From the NCBI GenBank assembly GCA_024516155.1, contig JAJJXM010000182.1, forward strand, positions 1-21,845: a DNA stretch of 21,845 bases, written 5' to 3'. Shown one piece after another: positions 1-8,797 of this stretch. Under the pieces are notes generated by a model. That model was not told the origin of the DNA. It saw only the letters and a program-made list of their open reading frames with translations, and did no database searches. This stretch comes from Pyronema omphalodes. Lineage: Eukaryota; Ascomycota; Pezizomycetes; Pezizales; Pyronemataceae. A program made the position numbers and the translations under genes. Each line of letters opens with the position of its first letter. Within the stretch, counting starts at the first letter, position 1.

Positions 1-130
1 GTATAATGGATTATATATACATGTAGCTAGCAGGTACCAGGTACCAGGTACCAGGTATCAGGTATTCACATCTATTTATCTATCCATGTGAAGCAGCTTT
101 CGGGTCTTTGTGGGATAAGAGTGATATCCC

Positions 131-408
131 CATATTTTCATATTTCATATTTTCATATTTTCATATTTTCATATTTTCATATTTTCATATTTTCATATTT
201 TCATATTTTCATATTTTCATATTTTCATATTTTCATATTTTCATATTTTCATATTTTCATATTTTCATATTTTCATATTTTCATATTTTCATATTTTCAT
301 ATTTTCATATTTTCATATTTTCATATTTTCATATTTTCATATTTTCATATTTTCATATTTTCATATTTTCATATTTTCATATCCCCATATTTTCATATTC
401 TCATATCC
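131..408. repeat. 8-bp minisatellite, unit ATTTTCAT
   Basis: About 30 head-to-tail copies of ATTTTCAT are almost perfect until about 378, then degrade through variants with ATCCCC. Open frames exist here only because an 8-bp unit without stops repeats in every frame. They translate to monotonous Phe/Ser/His/Ile strings and are not genes. Confidence 0.97.
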
Positions 409-640
409 CCTCCCTTATCCCCTCCCTTATCCCCCCTTATCCCCCCCATTATCCCCCCCATTATCCCCCCCATTATCCCCTCCCTTATCCCCTCCCTTAT
501 CCCCCCCCTTATCCCCCCCATTTATCCCCCCCATTATCCCCCCCATTATCCCCCCCTTATCCCCATATCCCCATATTTTCATATTTTCATATTTTTCATA
601 TTCCCATCCTCACCCCTTATCCCCCCCCCCCCCCCCCCTC
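409..640. repeat. C-rich TTATCCCCCCC-type array ending in C18
   Basis: Irregular units of about 10-11 bp alternate TTAT or ATTAT with runs of 4-8 C. A short relapse to the ATTTTCAT unit occurs at about 572-600, and an 18-C homopolymer lies at 621-638. The minus strand is correspondingly G-run rich, so it could form G-quadruplex structures. Confidence 0.95.
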
Positions 641-698
641 CCATTCACCCATTTCACCCATTCTTACCTCATAATACCACACCACCCACCACCCCAAC

Positions 699-775
699 GA
701 TTCAGTAGTTAGGGGTATCATGAGCGCTTGCCACTCGCATTCTGCCTCGACCCGGTTCGAATCCCGGCTGAATCA
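699..775 (+). tRNA. tRNA-Gly(GCC)-like gene or tRNA pseudogene
   Basis: The acceptor stem GATTCAG/CTGAATC pairs perfectly over 7 bp. The internal A box (TAGTTAGGGG) and B box (GGTTCGAATCC) are good, the discriminator is A, and a T6 terminator follows at 776-781. TTGCCAC fits an anticodon loop reading GCC (Gly), but the anticodon stem has mismatches, the T stem has a C-C mismatch, and the region between the two arms is too long. It may be a decayed tRNA, a tRNA-derived element, or a gene with an indel. It sits exactly between two minisatellite blocks. Confidence 0.5.
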
Positions 776-781
776 TTTTTT

Positions 782-1312
782 GTCTATGATGATGATTGAT
801 GATTTGATGATTTGATGATTTGATGATTTGATGATTTGATGATTTGATGATTGATGATTTATGGGATGATTTGATGATTTGGATTTGATTTGATGCTTTG
901 ATGATTTGATGATTTGATTATTTTGATGATTTGCTGCTTTGATGCTTTGATGCTTTGATGCTTTGCTGCTTTGCTGCTTTGCTTGATGCTTTGCTGCTTT
1001 GCTGCTTTGCTGCTTTGCTGCTTTGCTGCTTTGCTGCTTTGCTGCTTTGCGCTTTGCTGCTTTGCTGCTTGCCTGCTTTGCTGCTTTGCTGCTTTGCTGC
1101 TTTGCTGCTTTGCTGCTTTGCTGCTTTGCTGCTTTGCTGCTTTGCTGCTTTGCTGCTGCTTTGCGCTTTGCTCTTTGCTCTTTCTGCTTTGCTGCTTTGC
1201 TGCTTTGCTGCTTTGCTGCTTTGCTCTTTCTGCTTTGCTGCTTTGCTGCTTTGCTGCTTGCTGCTTTGCTGCTTTGCTGCTTTGCTGCTTTGCTGCTTTG
1301 CTGCTCTGGCTT
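782..1312. repeat. 8-bp minisatellite grading GATGATTT to GATGCTTT to GCTGCTTT
   Basis: The 8-bp period is kept throughout while the unit changes in order. GATGATTT runs to about 935, a short transition of GATGCTTT follows to about 985, and then GCTGCTTT runs to about 1300 with occasional units lacking two or three bases. Long frames on both strands (Leu/Cys/Ala-rich or Lys/Gln/Ser/Ala-rich) are by-products of the array and have no start context or non-repeat domain. Confidence 0.95.
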
Positions 1313-1383
1313 TGCGCTTTTGGCTTTTCGGGTTTTGGCTTTTCGGGTTTTGGCTTTCGGGTTTTCGGTTTTCGGGTTTGTTA
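1313..1383. repeat. short TTTTGGCTTTTCGGG repeat
   Basis: Three to four imperfect copies of a unit of about 15 bp (TTTTGGCTTTTCGGG, later shortened) link the 8-bp array on the left to the 11-bp array on the right. Confidence 0.8.
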
Positions 1384-1394
1384 CTGCTGAGTAT

Positions 1395-1597
1395 GGGCTG
1401 GAGCTGGGCCGACCCTGGGCTGGAGCTGGGCTGGAGCTGGGCTGGAGCTGGGGCTGGAGCTGGGCTGGAGCTGGGCTGGAGCTGGGCTGGAGCTGGGCTG
1501 GAGCTGGGCTGGAGCTGGGCTGGAGCTGGGCTGGAGCTGGGCTGGAGCTGGGCTGGAGCTGGGCTGGAGCTGGGCTGGAGCTGGGCTGGAGCTGGGA
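1395..1597. repeat. 11-bp minisatellite, unit GGGCTGGAGCT
   Basis: Around 17 tandem copies are nearly uniform, with one extra G at about 1450. The G runs on the plus strand (GGG then GG per unit) are quadruplex-compatible. Because 11 is not a multiple of 3, all three frames are open; the encoded Pro/Ala/Gln/Ser strings on the minus strand are not credible proteins. Confidence 0.96.
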
Positions 1598-1912
1598 TGA
1601 GGTTGATAACATAACCCAGAAGGTATACGTGGGATATATACCATACACAGGGCCATTTCTACAGACAGTATGCATACACCGATAGACAGCGCTTCCACAC
1701 GCTCATATGATATTCCCCATCTCTTCTTGATCCTTGATACTTTTTCTAGTCTGCTATCATAAAATTCATATATTACTCGTGCTATAGCGGATACACAGGA
1801 TTGAAGACCATTTCTACATACAGTCGTACATGACAAATGCTCTATGCTCCATGTTCTCGGGATAAGGCGATATTGGTGAGATTAGGTTGCAGTGAAAGAA
1901 TGAGTAAAAAAA
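1598..1912. other. unique spacer with a short direct repeat; no gene seen
   Basis: This 315-bp spacer separates two 11-bp minisatellites. A 17-bp motif, CCATTTCTACAKACAGT, occurs near 1651-1671 and again near 1808-1826, each preceded by CACAGG and followed by a TACAT or CATAC stretch, so this is probably an old local duplication. No convincing coding frame is present. Confidence 0.6.
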
Positions 1913-2043
1913 ATAAAGGGATAATAAAGAGATAACAAAGAGATAAGAGATAATAAAGAGATAATAAAGAGATAATAAAGAGATAATAAAGAGATAATAA
2001 AGAGATAATAAAGAGATAATAAAGAGACAACAAAGAGACAACG
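1913..2043. repeat. 11-bp minisatellite, unit GATAATAAAGA
   Basis: Ten or so copies, purine-rich on the plus strand, have variants at the edges (GATAACAAAGA, GACAACAAAGA) and one short unit. It has the same period as the unrelated GGGCTGGAGCT array about 300 bp upstream. Confidence 0.95.
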
Positions 2044-2095
2044 GAGAGAAAATCAATTAAGATACGGGAAACTATGAGGCCGAAAAAAAAAGTAA

Positions 2096-2162
2096 TGCGC
2101 CAAACCCGGATTGAACGGGTGACCTTCAGATTACCCCGGATATGGATAGGACCGAATAGATA

Positions 2163-2193
<31 letters not shown>

Positions 2194-2199
2194 TAGCGC
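2096..2199 (-). tRNA. tRNA-Phe(GAA) with intron
   Basis: On the minus strand the acceptor stem GCGCTAA/TTGGCGC has one G-U pair. The D arm is TAGCTCAGTTGGGAGAGC, the anticodon stem TCAGA/TCTGA, and the T arm ACCCG-TTCAATC-CGGGT. The discriminator is A. The anticodon GAA is the complement of 2164-2166. An intron of about 31 nt follows position 37, the usual eukaryotic site. A run of nine T downstream on the minus strand (about 2083-2091) is the Pol III terminator. Confidence 0.93.
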
Positions 2200-2333
2200 T
2201 TGTTATGGTCGGTGGAGGTTATATGTACAATTGTTCAGTTTGGGGGGTTTTATAGGTGCTTAGTGCTTGTTGTGTTCAGGAAGGCTGTGATGGGGGGGGC
2301 ATTATATGTGGCGATGGCTGGAAAGATTGGTGG

Positions 2334-2404
2334 AGAGGAGAAATGGGGGAAGAGGAGAAATGGGGGAAGAGGAGAAATGGCGGAAGAGAAGAAATGGGGC
2401 AAGA
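2334..2404. repeat. 17-bp minisatellite, unit GAGGAGAAATGGGGGAA
   Basis: About four copies, the last two diverged. The array is purine-rich on the plus strand. A Glu/Gly/Trp/Lys-rich frame runs through it and is not supported as a gene. Confidence 0.85.
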
Positions 2405-3170
2405 GGAGAGATTTTGCAAATGCCAAATGGGTTCATGTAGGTTTGGGACGGATTACTTATGTGGATGATGAAAACGAGGTTTGAATTTGTTTCGTTCCCT
2501 TATATCCAGAATATACGGAATGATGACGTAAGTTTAAGTCGTGTCTAAATGTTTTCATTGAAATTGGCCGGTAACAGACTTGTATGTATCTCCGAGTGAT
2601 ATTTATGAACAGCGATAAGTATATTAAGCTTTCCTACAGACTTTTACGATAAGTAGATTTTGTATTCTTTTTGCCCTGTGTGAAAAAGAATATATGGCTA
2701 TTTTCATCTTTTATATATTGGGTCAAGTAACTCCTCAATGTCAAAATCCGTCAATAAACCCCTCTAAAGCCTGGATAACCACAGAAGCACCAATAGATCT
2801 AGAACCTGCGTTTACATAAATCCTGATTGGAATGATAAACCGTGATATCTAAGAAAATCAATGGTAGCATAAGTTTCTAAACATGAGGTCTCATTGAATC
2901 ATTCATAATAATTCTAACAGAGAGTCCTTGTTGTCGAAATTACACAGGACCACTTTCGACCACTGACATTAGTGATAACTCATGATTACAATCCTGCTAA
3001 CTTCAAACTCATCTTTCCTACCCCCCGCTTCAGGCGTTCCATAGGTCCACTTATGATTTAGGTACCTTCGCGAGCAATTTATACCCTGCGCCACATATTG
3101 CTGATACAAATTCACAATCCGAGAAATCTACCCCATACATCATGAATGACAGCGTAGGCTCCCAGCTATA
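2405..3170. other. no gene recognised; start of a degenerate repeat zone
   Basis: AT-rich DNA with frequent stops on both strands. A block at 2964-3001 (TGACATTAGTGATAA followed by CATGATT and CTGCTAAC) recurs in diverged form at 3615-3652 and more weakly at 3801-3823. Confidence 0.5.
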
Positions 3171-3499
3171 ATGTATCTTTTCACAATTCATCATAATTTC
3201 AATAGGGAGAACTCGTTATCGGGATTTGCCAGAAAAAGCATCGATTCTGAGTGGAAGAGTAGACAGGGCTCCAATTGCACAGACGAGAAGCCAAACCAGC
3301 ACGAAGAAGAATGGCGGCAGCAAGCCCCCAATTTGATGTACGCTCTGGATTAAATCTCAGCGAGTCTCGGAGGAAAAAGACCAGAGCCTCTGAAATTTAT
3401 TCAAACCGCCGAATACGTCATAACCTTAAGGCTGGGAATGTTCAAGAAATTCGAATTAGATCAAATCGAGATTCTAATTCTGCCCACGGCGATCAATAA
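3171..3499 (+). CDS. hypothetical basic protein, interrupted by one frameshift
   Basis: Two overlapping frames abut at a C5 run (3325-3329). The first opens at ATG 3171 and reads ..EEEWRQQAPN; the second reads ..QFDVRSGLNLSESRRKKTRASEI and runs to a TAA at 3497-3499. One more C would join them into about 109 residues, rich in Arg, Lys, Ser, Asn and Glu, with no membrane segment. I do not recognise a domain. The start is uncertain: an acceptor-like TTTCAATAG at about 3197-3205 could mean an upstream exon. The 5' part overlaps a degenerate repeat block, so this could be a relic rather than a live gene. Confidence 0.35.
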
Positions 3500-4271
3500 A
3501 TTGACTGACGTTGGATTTCACCCTGATTCTTGACTGGGAATACTGTAAATAATGATTAATATTGAGGAGACAGTCCTGGTTTTTGACATTAAATGAGACG
3601 AATTTTCTGGCACCTGATGTTAGTGATAAACCATGATTTCGCTTCCACTAACTGTGAAGAAGAGCTCATCCGACGTCGAATTCACTTCTGATTCCAACCT
3701 TTTTCTAATACTAGATGATAAATATATATATCCTCTTGCAATTATTTTGAACAGAGTTCCAGTATTATCTACATTCGACGGAACCAGCTTTGACCGCTAG
3801 CTTATGATTCTAATTTCACTAATGGTCTAGGATAGCTTGATTGATATTGAATTTAATTCGATTATAGGTTTGTATAACTGTACTCATAGAAACTTATGTT
3901 CATTCATGCGGTTTGTATAGAATTTTCCTAGCCAGTCGACTTTAATACTTGAGAGTTGGAGTTCGAATTACCGGTTCGATCAAACATTATGCGGATTCAT
4001 ATTCTTCATGGGAACTGACGCACGTGTATTTTTTCTAACTGTTAAAATAGTCTTGCTGTGAACACACCTAATGATACTTTTATCATAGGTGTTCCACTCC
4101 GGTGTTGTCATACCACGATGAAAATATTTATTCTTCTCCGACATAATATCTGGAATTACTTCATAGGCTGACATTGGTAATGCCATTAACGAATACAAAA
4201 GCTGGAAAACAATAATTAGGCAGTAAGGAAAAAAGAAAATAAGAAACAATCCGCCCAGGACGAAAAAGAAT
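3500..4271. other. no gene recognised; degenerate repeat copies
   Basis: AT-rich DNA containing diverged copies (3615-3652, 3801-3823) of the block seen at 2964-3001. A short minus-strand frame at 3980-4249 contains a hydrophobic Phe/Leu/Tyr start but has no supporting splice or domain signal. Confidence 0.5.
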
Positions 4272-4368
4272 GGCTCGAACCAGGATTTGAACCTGGGACC
4301 TCTCGCAAACCTGTGCAGGTACTTAGAGTCAACCCTAAGCGAGAATCATACCACTAGACCATCCGAGC
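4272..4368 (-). tRNA. tRNA-Pro(AGG) with intron
   Basis: On the minus strand the acceptor GCTCGGA/TTCGAGC ends with C73, as in eukaryotic tRNA-Pro. The D arm is GGTCTAGTGGTATGATT and the anticodon stem CTCGC/GCGAG. The loop is TTAGGG plus T38, so the anticodon AGG is the complement of 4334-4336. An intron of about 25 nt lies after position 37. The T arm CCAGG-TTCAAAT-CCTGG is perfect. A T5 terminator lies just downstream on the minus strand (4263-4267). Confidence 0.94.
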
Positions 4369-4741
4369 TGGGTATATTAGTCCGACTTAACGTAGCTAAT
4401 ATAGAGCAATGTATGCTATTGTCAAAGTCATTTCTCTGCCCGATCACGATGACGATCAAGGATAATTCATCCACATTTCGGAATTGAAAGACTCGAAATA
4501 GGACCGGAAATATCCGTAAGGTGGGTTAAGATTTTATTATTCTTTTTTGGTTGGCATACAAGCTACAATTTTTGGTAACTACACGATATTTGATATATGA
4601 CATACTTTTCACATCTGACACTCGTAAAAACCTCCACATTTCCCCCTAAACGACTAATCGGTATATGTATCACTACCATGTTATATCTCCTGGCTGTTCT
4701 CTTCTCCTTGTTTTTTGTCATTTTTCCAAAACCCAACTTCC
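4369..4741. other. intergenic; no gene seen
   Basis: AT-rich spacer between the tRNA-Pro 5' end and the 3' end of the large minus-strand gene. It presumably contains that gene's 3' UTR. Only a short basic frame (4563-4745, minus) is present, with no sign of coding. Confidence 0.6.
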
Positions 4742-6787
4742 TCAAATGACATCACCATCCCTTTGAAGGAACACACCAGCTTGACGTTGGTTTTCAACCT
4801 CAACAGCCCTAGCCTGCAGCTGTTGCATACGAAACGTCAACTTTCTTTCCTCGAGCTCAATCCGTCTTTCTTCTAACTGTAATTTCTTTTTCTCAAGGTA
4901 TAGCTCTATGTCAAGCTTCTTCATTCTCAGTTCATAATCCTTATCCAGTTCGTACTTTCGGATATCAATGCTTGTCGGTCCGGCCTGATTGTTTGCCCCA
5001 ATTATTGGTTGCTCCGATTGAACCTGAGGATTGGGCGGTGGAGCCTGTCGCTCAGAAGTGAGAGCTGGTGCTGCAGGTCTGCTCTGAGGCGACTCTAATT
5101 TGGGCCGAGATATTCTGGAAGGCTCGGTAGGTCTGTCGGGTGCAGGACGCTTGATACCGGGGGTTGAAGGCATCATTTTGGGTGTATTCTGAAGTGGTTT
5201 ATGGGTGCGACGAGGTGAAACGGAAGATACCATAGGTTCTGGCCTAGTCTGAACTTTGTTATTACTGGATCCCTCCTGATGCTCTGATTGAGCGTTCTTG
5301 TCGGAACTCTCATGACATCTGTTAGAAATACAATTCTTTGGGAAATCCTGATTGATTTCTCTTTTCCGATACTCTGGATGAGCAGGATGAGCAGGTTGGG
5401 TAGGCTGGGTAGGCTGGGGAGGCTGGGGAGGCTGGGGAGGCTGAGTATTAAAGTACCCTTGATGACTACGAGTACTGTGACCACTTGCTTGACTCTTGGT
5501 ATTTTGTGCCTTCTCTTCATATAGAGGCTGAGATTTCTGACTAGTACCGCCTTGGTAACTGCGAATACTGGAAGTTGAAGGCCTGTCCTGATTTTCCACA
5601 CTGTATTGATATCCTTCCTTGGCGCGATGAGTATTGATACCTTTGTCATCGCAATGAGAATCCTGGTGCGTCGCTCGTTCCTGAATATTCTGTGCCATTT
5701 CACAATATTCCGTCTGAATTCCGTGACTGTTCGTATCTGTACCTACAATAGGTTGTGGGGGTTGTAGGGGCCTGCTATGTTTTGTTGGAAAGCATTATTA
5801 CTTTTTGGAATTTGGCTATTCGAAGTATCCTTTGCTGCTGACGCAATGACGGGTGTCGGTATTTCACCTAGCCCTTGAATTTTTTCGGTTGAATTTCCGA
5901 TAGCCGCCTCCGGCACGAGAAAAGACGTGTTAGATGCTGTCCCCAACCTATCCTGTACGATGACCGGTTCAATGAGCCTTTACTTAGGAGCTCTTTGTGA
6001 GCAGCATTCTCACGCTTATTTCCTCGATGGTTTGCTTGATTGCGTGGGGACTGCTACCTATTCCTATGAGTGGATAACCTCTCAGAGGGCTCTGCATTGG
6101 GGTGATGGTCAAGCTCGAATTGGTAGTAACGGGTGTTATTGTGGCAGTCTCGTTTGACTTTAGGCCACCAGAAGCAGGGACGTCACTGGTTTCAGTTGCC
6201 GAGTCAGGCAAACTATCGCTGTCTAGGGTTGTACGGGGTGCTACAACATCGACTTGGTCTGACTGTGCTTGGTACACAGTAGAATCTCGATGGGCAGCCA
6301 ACTTTGTCAATGGGCTTTTTGTAGGGCTGAATATGGCGTCAAATCTCCAAAAGTACTTGCAAATGGTGTTTAACACCTCTGTTGTGAATAACCATATTAG
6401 TAGGTTTTTCTTCCAAAAGGATTTCAGTGACTAACGTTTCTTGTGTAAAATATCCGGGTTTGAGTCGTTGTCACTCGCCTTTACTCCCCACCCGGGCAGA
6501 GAATTTTCCTTTTGGCAAGATTCCAATTTCGGATGTGTCTATGGAATCGATCGCAAATCTGACGAACTGTTTTCGTTGGGATGCATTGGGCCATCTCTGA
6601 CATCCATTCTTCCTCGCGATGCCCAGAGAGTTGAGCTGTTTGGCGTAATTGATAGGATCTTCGAGCCAACGAAGCATAGCGTCAATTTCATGGTCGGCCC
6701 AATTGCGAGTACGCTTCAATCGCTCAGGAGGCGAACATGTATTCATATCGGGGGATTTTGTCGTGCGGACTTCTGTTTTGGAGGCAT
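4742..6787 (-). CDS. SANT/Myb-like, proline-rich, coiled-coil protein (three exons, broken by four 1-nt indels)
   Basis: Model: exon 1 6787-6436, intron 6435-6379 (57 nt, GTTAGT..TACTAAT..ACAG), exon 2 6378-6014, intron 6013-5953 (61 nt, GTGAGA..TACAG), exon 3 5952-4742. The frame holds only if one base is added at four G/C runs: 6750-6754 (C5), 6622-6624 (G3), 6486-6489 (G4) and 5757-5761 (C5). With these, phases agree at both introns (1 and 0) and the total is 643 codons plus stop. The N-terminus has a SANT/Myb-like helix-turn-helix domain: NWADHEIDAMLRWLEDP near residues 29-45, IPTKTVRQICDRFHRHIRNW near 75-95, then ICKYFWRFDAIF near 124-135. The middle is Pro/Ser/Thr-rich and disordered, with a PPQP/TQP/AHP repeat. 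The C-terminus (about 565-630) is a strongly charged Glu/Lys/Leu helix, probably a coiled coil. A nuclear DNA-binding or transposon-derived role is inference. Confidence 0.72.
5381..5452. repeat. 9-bp coding minisatellite (GGCTGGGGA-type) in exon 3
   Basis: In-frame 9-bp units on the plus strand (GGTTGGGTA, GGCTGGGTA, GGCTGGGGA, and the related GATGAGCAG) encode, on the minus strand, three-residue repeats PPQ, PTQ and PAH. Because the unit is a multiple of three, length changes keep the frame. This contrasts with the 8- and 11-bp arrays outside genes. Confidence 0.85.
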
Positions 6788-7132
6788 GCAGAATGTGAGA
6801 TGTTTGAAAGATACAGGCTTTTTTGCGAATTTTTTTTTGAGCTCTGATGGAGCATGATGGAGGTAGAGGTGGTGGATGACAAAAACTTGCATAGCTTGTA
6901 CCGCCGTGTAACTCCTAGATTGCTAAAAAAAAAAAATCAGATTGAGTTAAGATGTAGAAGGGGCACGAACAGCAGGAAATACGCGAGTATGACTGATGAA
7001 GTTTTAGTCTAGGAATAGATGTCGTCAACTGGAGGTTAAATATTTGGAATTGGGTAGCAAGCGTAAACTGTGGAGGAATTCTCCGGTATGCAATATTATT
7101 TTTATATTTGCAAAATTTTGCAAAAACACCAA
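6788..7132. other. intergenic; probable promoter of the large minus-strand gene
   Basis: A T9 run at 6830-6838 and an A12 run at 6925-6936 flank AT-rich DNA upstream of ATG 6787 (minus). No coding frame is convincing, and no clear TATA box could be assigned. Confidence 0.45.
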
Positions 7133-7217
7133 TCCGTATGGTGTAGTGGCTAGCATCGGCCGCTCTCAAGCAGAGCATTAATCCGGCCAGACCGGGGTTC
7201 AATTCCCCGTAACGGAA
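7133..7217 (+). tRNA. tRNA-Glu(CTC) with short intron and one-base defect in acceptor stem
   Basis: The anticodon stem is GGCCG/CGGCC, the loop CTCTCA plus C38, and the anticodon CTC lies at 7165-7167. An intron of about 14 nt follows position 37. The T arm CGGGG-TTCAATT-CCCCG is perfect, and T7 at 7220-7226 terminates. The 3' strand of the acceptor is TAACGGA, which needs TCCGTTA, but the 5' strand reads TCCGTA followed by TGGTG, so one T is missing. The gene is either a pseudogene or a homopolymer miscall. Confidence 0.85.
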
Positions 7218-7458
7218 TATTTTTTTGAGTGTCTCTGCCTCGCACGAAAGCGGGTTCCGGTCTGCACCTCGTCAACGTTTCGACAAGAGCCCATATTCCT
7301 GTCCAATGGCGCCGCAATCAATAGTAAGTGGATTTTTTTGCGTTTTTCATCACCTATGCATGTATGTATATGGTTTCCGGGAGAAGAATAATTTCTTGTA
7401 CTGGACAGCGTCGAATCCAGAAAAAGCATTGTTCCATTGGTTCTCCACTCATTCAACT

Positions 7459-7690
7459 TCACTTTTCCTCCATGGTATCTGGCAATTGTGCGATGAACGC
7501 GATTACCCTCTTAGCCACTAAAGTTTCATGAACATTCTTCGCACATTCTACAATTCTATCTCGCGAAGCCACACTCTCCGGCGCAGAAAAAAATAATCGT
7601 CCACGTCTGCTTCTTTTGCACCGAGTTACCTGTATTGTTTGCAACATTTGAGGTCTGTTTTTTACCGAAAAGGGCATTCAAAGAAGACAT
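7459..7690 (-). CDS. hypothetical small protein, one homopolymer frameshift
   Basis: ATG at 7690 opens MSSLNALFGKKQTSNVANNT.. and the frame fails shortly after a T7 run (7587-7593 on the plus strand as A7). Shortening that run by one base joins it to ..SAPESVASRDRIVECAKN.. ending in LPDTMEEK and a TGA at 7459-7461, about 76 residues in all. An alternative is a 70-nt intron (ACAG|GTAACT .. CGCGAG) that also keeps phase but lacks a good branch site. There is no signal peptide or membrane helix, and I do not recognise the family. It lies between tRNA-Glu and tRNA-Pro. Confidence 0.45.
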
Positions 7691-7897
7691 TTTAACCCGT
7701 AGCCTTAGGAAACAAACGACACGACTCATCTTCGATGATCGAAGCCAGACCCATCCATTCCTTCTGGTATCAACAATTTATGCACTTATCTCCCACCAAA
7801 CAACCATCAATGCAGTCACCTAGCCGCAACTTCACCTCCTGACCTCCTGTACTATGGACCTACGCATCCAAATACAATCCAAGCGTGGCATCCGCAA

Positions 7898-7999
7898 CGC
7901 CCAATGGTCTAGTGGTATGATTCTCGCTTCGGGTTTACCCCAGTTACTGAGTAACTCTGATATGTGGGAGGTCCCCCGGTTCAAACCCGGGTTTGGGGC
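7898..7999 (+). tRNA. tRNA-Pro(CGG) with intron, imperfect acceptor stem
   Basis: D arm and anticodon arm match the other tRNA-Pro here (GGTCTAGTGGTATGATTCTCGC). The loop TTCGGG gives anticodon CGG at 7930-7932. An intron of about 31 nt follows position 37. The T arm CCCGG-TTCAAAC-CCGGG is perfect, and T5 terminates at 8004-8008. The 3' acceptor strand TTTGGGG should pair with CCCCAAA, but the 5' strand has only CCCAA before TG. The anticodon stem also has one G-G mismatch (CTCGC/GGGAG). The gene is decayed or affected by homopolymer miscalls. Confidence 0.82.
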
Positions 8000-8289
8000 C
8001 CTCTTTTTGCTTGTGTCACAGTCGATGTTTCTGAAAACATTGACGCTGGCTGTGTTACGGCCATGCCGAAGTTTTTGTGATTGCAACGTGATTGTCTATC
8101 GCCGCTCGCTTGTAAGATCCCTGCTTAGTGGGAATATCGGGGTTTCGCTTGTTGAATTTTGCTATGTATCGCTTAAAACACAACCCAAATGTACAGCGAA
8201 ACAGAGATATGTCATAGGGCAGGGCCCGGAAACACTCCTTTCACACAAAAGTTACGACAAAATCTAGGACAATGTCATTCCCTGAAATA

Positions 8290-8514
8290 CTAGGAAGAGC
8301 GGTCTTTAACAAATCGGATACAATCACAACAGTAATGTGGTTCAATGACCGCTCCAGATGGACTTCTGACAAATATGACAACTTGATTCATCATACCGTC
8401 CCATCGACTCGCCATGATACTCTTAACTCTCTGGATTGTAGTTGAACATTCTTGATCCTTCACAATCACTTTAGGAGCGCTGACAAATAACTCCGAGTGT
8501 CCGAATGTTTGCAA
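8290..8514 (-). CDS. hypothetical small ORF (weak)
   Basis: An open minus-strand frame reads ..FVSAPKVIVKDQECSTTIQ.. and ends ..CCDCIRFVKDRSS with a TAG at 8290-8292. The only ATG in frame is internal (8415), giving 41 residues; an upstream exon or frameshift would be needed for the rest. The SAP start and length loosely resemble the small gene at 7459-7690, but the similarity is too weak to claim homology. No domain is recognised. Confidence 0.25.
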   Translation of the reverse strand: MQTFGHSELFVSAPKVIVKDQECSTTIQRVKSIMASRWDGMMNQVVIFVRSPSGAVIEPHYCCDCIRFVKDRSS

Positions 8515-8797
8515 ATGCAGCCTCCAACATTTAACGAGCCGATCATGCAGACGTTACCATTCCTATCGGCAACGCATCCTCCACCTGTTCCTCCACTTTT
8601 TCGACTGTCAGTGCCACCTATCAGCTCCTCCCAACAACATCCGGCTTCTTCTACATTTACTGGTATCTCCAGCTACGCCTCCATTAATATTATCTGTCCT
8701 CACCTTCCGGTGCATTCTCAGGCTAACGAGGTCACCCTTCAGAGGCATAAAATGCATTGGTATTATAGTAACTATAGTAATACCTGTGTCATCAAAT
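8504..8797 (+). CDS. possible proline-rich ORF upstream of tRNA-Ala (weak)
   Basis: A plus-strand frame rich in Pro, Ser, Thr and His (..LSATHPPPVPPLFRLSVPP..) is open across this stretch, but it runs into the tRNA-Ala gene without a stop. It might be an exon of a longer gene or chance openness in C-rich DNA. No start context or splice site settles it. Confidence 0.2.

Noticed and set aside
88..708. Long open frames encoding Phe/Ser/His/Ile then Pro repeats
   Set aside because: They are products of 8-bp and C-rich tandem arrays that lack stops in several frames. No non-repeat domain is present, and the second half overlaps the tRNA-like gene.
131..1600. Possible CRISPR array
   Set aside because: The repeats are directly ad-jacent with no spacers, the units are 8-17 bp, and the genome is eukaryotic.
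773..1836. Frames of 140-300 residues on both strands (Leu/Cys/Ala, Lys/Gln/Ser/Ala and Pro/Ala/Gln/Ser repeats)
   Set aside because: All lie in 8-bp and 11-bp minisatellites whose period is not a multiple of three. Openness in all frames is expected.
4287..4487. Plus-strand ORF across 4287-4487
   Set aside because: It overlaps the tRNA-Pro(AGG) gene in antisense.
5288..5524. Plus-strand ORF with Gly/Arg/Leu repeats
   Set aside because: It is the antisense shadow of the proline-rich repeat in the large minus-strand gene.
6102..6857. Plus-strand ORFs opposite the SANT-like gene
   Set aside because: They are antisense to exons whose introns and domain are well supported.
7854..8267. 137-residue plus-strand ORF
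   Set aside because: It runs straight through the tRNA-Pro(CGG) gene and its intron and has no domain.
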